6,663 bases of DNA from an uncultured Bacilli bacterium (GTDB taxonomy: Bacteria > Bacillota_I > Bacilli_A > RF39 > UBA660). Location of the stretch: positions 1 to 6,663 of the forward strand of contig CALVRF010000066.1 in the NCBI GenBank assembly GCA_944358495.1. The letters run 5' to 3'. The notes under the pieces were generated by a model that was not told the origin of the DNA, did not search any database, and saw only the letters and a program-made list of their open reading frames with translations. The translations under genes were made by a program, and so were the position numbers. Below are positions 4,049-6,663 of the stretch, piece by piece. Within the stretch, counting starts at the first letter, position 1, and every line of letters starts with the position of its first letter.

Positions 4049-6451
4049 ATGTATAATTTGGGAGAACAATTTAACATTGATTTTAAGAGTGCAGTGGCTG
4101 GTGTAAGATCAGTAGTCAGTGGGGAAAAGTATCGTTTTACGGTTTTGTCACCAAGAGTTATTCGATTGGAATATAGTGATGATGGTATTTTTTTAGATAA
4201 GCCCACGCAACTATTTTTACATCGTAATTTGCCAAGACCAGATTTTAAAGTAGCAGACAATGCTCATTTTTTAGAGATTTCTACTAAATATTTTAAACTT
4301 ACTTATACTAAAGAAAAACCATTTGCAGGAACTAAAGTTAATCCGACAATTAATCTTAAGGTGGAACTTTTAGGAACTGATCGAGTATGGTATTATGGGC
4401 ATCCGGAAGCGCGAAATTTCGGAGTTCCAGCTTTGAGTTTAGATGAAGGTGGAACTAATGGTCGGGGGTTATATTCATCTGAAGGGATGGCAAGTATTGA
4501 TGATTCGCATGGGATGGTTTGGAATGAAAATGGAACCTTAGGCCAGCGAAATACAGCGGAAGTTGATATATATTTATTTATGTATAATAGCGATTATGAA
4601 GAAGCTTTGTTGGATTATTATGCCCTTACGGGTTATCCAGCTTTGATTCCAAGATATGCTTTAGGCAACTGGTGGAGTCGCAATAATGCTTATGATGATT
4701 TAGAATTAAAGGAATTAGTTGATACTTTTGAAAGTAAGGAGATTCCGATTTCAGTGGTTTTATTAGATAAGGATTGGCATAAAAGGGCTTATATTGGCAA
4801 AAAACATTTGAAGTCTGGGTTTACTTTTGATGATGAAAAATTTAAAAATCCAAGGGCAATGATCGAGTATTTACACTCTAAAGGGATTCGGTTGGGCTTA
4901 AATATTAATCCAACTGAAGGTATTTATAATTATGATAGATATTATGAAGAGGCTTTAAAATATTTACAACCAGACAAAGATGGAGTCATTCCTTTTAATG
5001 TATATGACCCTAAGTTTGTTGATGTTTATTTGAAAATTTTTATTCATCCGCTAGATATTTTAGGCATAGATTTCTTTTGGCTTGATGTTGATGATAAAAA
5101 TAAAATGTTGGAATTATCTTTATTAAAACATTATCAATTTAATGATATGCTTAGAGATTATAAACGTCGTCCGATGATTTTAGCTGAAGATACGCGAATG
5201 GCATCACATCGTTATCCTGTTTTATATTCCGGTAAGACGGTAGTGAGCTGGTCAACTTTAAAGAAAATTCCATTTTATAATGTTAGTGCTTTTAATAATG
5301 GTACTTGCTTTTGGGCTCATGATATTGGTGGATATTTTAAAGGTACAGAAGATGAGGAATTGTATGTTAGGTTTGTACAGCTCGGAACATTTTCACCAAT
5401 TTTGAAATTTGGTGTTGATAAAGGAAAATACTATAAACGCGAACCTTGGCGTTGGGATATTAAAACTTATACGATTGTTAAAAGGTATTTACAATTACGT
5501 CATAAGTTAATTCCTTATATTTATAGTGAAGCATATAAATATCATAAATTTGGTAAGTCATTAATTAAACCAGTTTATTATACTAACCCAGAATTTTATG
5601 ATGACAAATTATATCGTAATGAATATTATTTTGGTGAATCTTTATTAGTCTGTCCAATTGTAACACCTAAAGATGTGGTCATGGACCGTGTTCTTCATAA
5701 TTTTTATATACCGCAAGGTACGTGGTATGATTTTGTGACAGGAAAGAAATTTCCTGGAGGACACAATTATGTAACATTTTTTAGGGATGAGGAGTATCCA
5801 GTATTTGCTAAATCGGGAGCTATTATTCCATTAGGTACAAATGACAATTTAAATGATACAACACCGCCAAATAATATGGAAATTCATATTTTCCCTGGTC
5901 AGAGCAATACATATACTTTATTCGAAGATGATGGCGAAAGTGATTTATACCGAAAAGATTTTTATTTATTAACAGAAATAGAATATAATTATTTGCCAAA
6001 TAATTATAGTGTGATTATCAGAGCTAAAGAGGGTAAGAGTGGAATTATTCCCGAAAAGCGAAATTATAAAATTATTTTTAGAAACACTAAACGAACTGAT
6101 GAAGTCGAAGTTTACAGTAATCGTGATAAGGTTTCGTTTAAAACTTATATTGATGGTCCTGATTTTATTGTTGAGGTTCATGATGTTAAAACCATTGGGC
6201 AGCTAACTATTAGTTGCCGTGGTAAAGATATTGAAATAGATGCAGTGCATTTGATTAATCGTGATATTGAGGGCATTATTAATGATTTACAAATACCAAC
6301 AGAGATGAAAGAGAAGATTGACAGTATTTTATTTAGTGATTTGTCAATACAAAAGAAGAGAATTGAAATACGTAAACTTGGTAGACAAGGATTAGACAAA
6401 AAGTTTATTAAAATGTTTATTAAGCTTTTAGAGTATATTAGTGAAATATAA
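4049..6451 (+). CDS. Glycoside hydrolase family 31 protein lacking the acid/base aspartate
   Basis: GH31 enzymes (alpha-glucosidases and relatives) act on alpha-glycosides with an Asp nucleophile and an Asp acid/base. This 800-residue protein has no signal peptide, so it is probably cytoplasmic. It has an N-terminal beta-sandwich (about 1-195), a barrel opened by Pro-Arg-Tyr-Ala-Leu-Gly-Asn-Trp-Trp-Ser-Arg (201-211), C-terminal beta domains, and a charged helical tail (about 735-800). Family motifs seen: Asp-Lys-Asp-Trp-His (240-244), Phe-Trp-Leu-Asp with nucleophile D346, Ser-His-Arg-Tyr-Pro (386-390), His-Asp-Ile-Gly-Gly (424-428) and Phe-Ser-Pro-Ile (448-451). The Ser-Gly-Asp acid/base motif reads Ser-Gly-Lys (K396). 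Other pocket changes: N212-N213 for the usual Tyr-Trp, N287 for His, E380 for Arg, and K453/G455 for the Arg/His of Arg-Leu-His. The frame is intact. It follows the kinase-like gene by 15 bases and ends before a strong terminator. GH31 membership is firm; hydrolase activity is doubtful. Confidence 0.92.
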   Translation: MYNLGEQFNIDFKSAVAGVRSVVSGEKYRFTVLSPRVIRLEYSDDGIFLDKPTQLFLHRNLPRPDFKVADNAHFLEISTKYFKLTYTKEKPFAGTKVNPTINLKVELLGTDRVWYYGHPEARNFGVPALSLDEGGTNGRGLYSSEGMASIDDSHGMVWNENGTLGQRNTAEVDIYLFMYNSDYEEALLDYYALTGYPALIPRYALGNWWSRNNAYDDLELKELVDTFESKEIPISVVLLDKDWHKRAYIGKKHLKSGFTFDDEKFKNPRAMIEYLHSKGIRLGLNINPTEGIYNYDRYYEEALKYLQPDKDGVIPFNVYDPKFVDVYLKIFIHPLDILGIDFFWLDVDDKNKMLELSLLKHYQFNDMLRDYKRRPMILAEDTRMASHRYPVLYSGKTVVSWSTLKKIPFYNVSAFNNGTCFWAHDIGGYFKGTEDEELYVRFVQLGTFSPILKFGVDKGKYYKREPWRWDIKTYTIVKRYLQLRHKLIPYIYSEAYKYHKFGKSLIKPVYYTNPEFYDDKLYRNEYYFGESLLVCPIVTPKDVVMDRVLHNFYIPQGTWYDFVTGKKFPGGHNYVTFFRDEEYPVFAKSGAIIPLGTNDNLNDTTPPNNMEIHIFPGQSNTYTLFEDDGESDLYRKDFYLLTEIEYNYLPNNYSVIIRAKEGKSGIIPEKRNYKIIFRNTKRTDEVEVYSNRDKVSFKTYIDGPDFIVEVHDVKTIGQLTISCRGKDIEIDAVHLINRDIEGIINDLQIPTEMKEKIDSILFSDLSIQKKRIEIRKLGRQGLDKKFIKMFIKLLEYISEI

Positions 6452-6525
6452 TCGTGGTGAATTTAGAAAGTTATTATGATTATATGGTAGAATATTCGGC
6501 GTGGTTAATCAGAAAAGTAGTTATT

Positions 6526-6571
6526 AACAAGGTTTTATTGCTAATAGACCTTGTTTTTGTTTTTATTTTTT
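6526..6571 (+). terminator. Intrinsic terminator of the pyruvate kinase-like/GH31 operon
   Basis: The arms AACAAGGT (6526-6533) and ACCTTGTT (6548-6555) form a perfect 8-bp stem. Inside it TATT (6536-6539) can pair with AATA (6543-6546) around a 3-base loop, giving a long, slightly bulged hairpin. A T-rich tail runs from 6554 to 6571, interrupted by single G and A bases. It is the strongest terminator in the window and lies about 75 bases past the GH31 stop codon, after an otherwise featureless 3' stretch. Confidence 0.88.
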
Positions 6572-6633
6572 GCGTAATTTGGCTTGATGATTGTAGGAAA
6601 TCTAATAAATTTGAGAAAAATTGGATAATTACA

Positions 6634-6662
6634 TTGCTTATTTGAAATTCCTATGTTATAAT
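6634..6662 (+). promoter_or_regulatory. Promoter for a gene beyond the right edge
   Basis: A perfect -10 box TATAAT (6657-6662) carries the extended motif TGT at 6654-6656. TTGCTT (6634-6639) sits at the ideal 17-base spacing as a weak -35 (three of six consensus bases). It lies after the operon terminator and points out of the window, so the next transcript should start just past base 6663. Confidence 0.6.
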
Positions 6663-6663
6663 C

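Noticed and set aside
3979..4260. A minus-strand open frame spanning the junction of the two operon genes.
   Set aside because: It overlaps two well-supported genes and the ribosome site between them. Its protein has no recognisable family features.
5969..6399. Two short minus-strand open frames under the 3' end of the GH31 gene.
   Set aside because: They are shadows of a strongly supported coding sequence in AT-rich DNA, with no independent signals.
2621..6451. The possibility that the kinase-like and GH31-like genes are decaying pseudogenes.
   Set aside because: Both frames are intact over their full family length, with good ribosome sites, a promoter, a terminator and conserved scaffold motifs. 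The substitutions are concentrated in active-site motifs rather than scattered with stops or frameshifts.
144..6451. Alternative genetic code (TGA as Trp), considered because of the Mollicutes-like AT content.
   Set aside because: The Trp positions I checked in the large genes use TGG, the frames are uninterrupted with TGA treated as stop, and the upstream partial gene plausibly ends at TGA.
6454..6645. A 63-codon open frame (GTG start) after the GH31 gene, with an apparent membrane segment.
   Set aside because: It runs straight through the operon's hairpin terminator (6526-6571). Its hydrophobic stretch is simply translation of the T-rich terminator tail. It has a GTG start with no convincing ribosome site and no recognisable protein features.

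Overview
The window is AT-rich DNA from a low-GC Gram-positive bacterium (Bacillota), most likely a Bacilli or Mollicutes-related lineage such as the uncultured gut groups. The clues are the A/T-biased codons, AGGTGA-type ribosome sites, compact promoters with extended -10 boxes, U-tailed hairpin terminators, a probable U32 peptidase upstream of greA (as in Bacillus), and a BspA-type leucine-rich-repeat surface protein with a TasA-like N-terminus. Trp is encoded by TGG throughout and one probable gene ends in TGA, so the standard bacterial code applies. The lineage is an inference; no rRNA or marker gene is present.

Layout, all on the + strand: (1) the last 25 codons of a probable U32-family peptidase (to 80); (2) greA with its own promoter and terminator (77-639); (3) a 608-residue exported leucine-rich-repeat protein with its own promoter and terminator (about 643-2553); (4) a two-gene operon from an extended -10 promoter near 2600, coding for a pyruvate-kinase-family protein and, 15 bases later, an 800-residue glycoside hydrolase family 31 (GH31) protein, ending at a strong hairpin terminator at 6526-6571; (5) a promoter at the right edge for a gene outside the window. 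There is no gap over 300 bases without a gene, and I see no RNA gene, insertion sequence or CRISPR array.

The most interesting part is the operon. Both proteins are full-length, intact and clearly in their families, yet both have lost residues that the family chemistry depends on. The pyruvate kinase homologue has Gln220 where a Mg2+-binding Glu is expected, lacks the catalytic-loop Thr, and is changed around the K+ and phosphate sites. The GH31 homologue keeps the Asp nucleophile (D346) but has Lys396 where the acid/base Asp of the Ser-Gly-Asp motif is expected, with several further changes in the sugar pocket. Two adjacent, co-transcribed sugar-metabolism homologues with rewritten active sites suggest a repurposed pair (sensing, regulation or new chemistry) rather than ordinary catabolic enzymes. 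That reading is inference from alignment by eye against remembered family motifs.

greA is a housekeeping transcription factor. The leucine-rich-repeat protein is probably a surface adhesin or matrix component and has no evident functional link to the operon.
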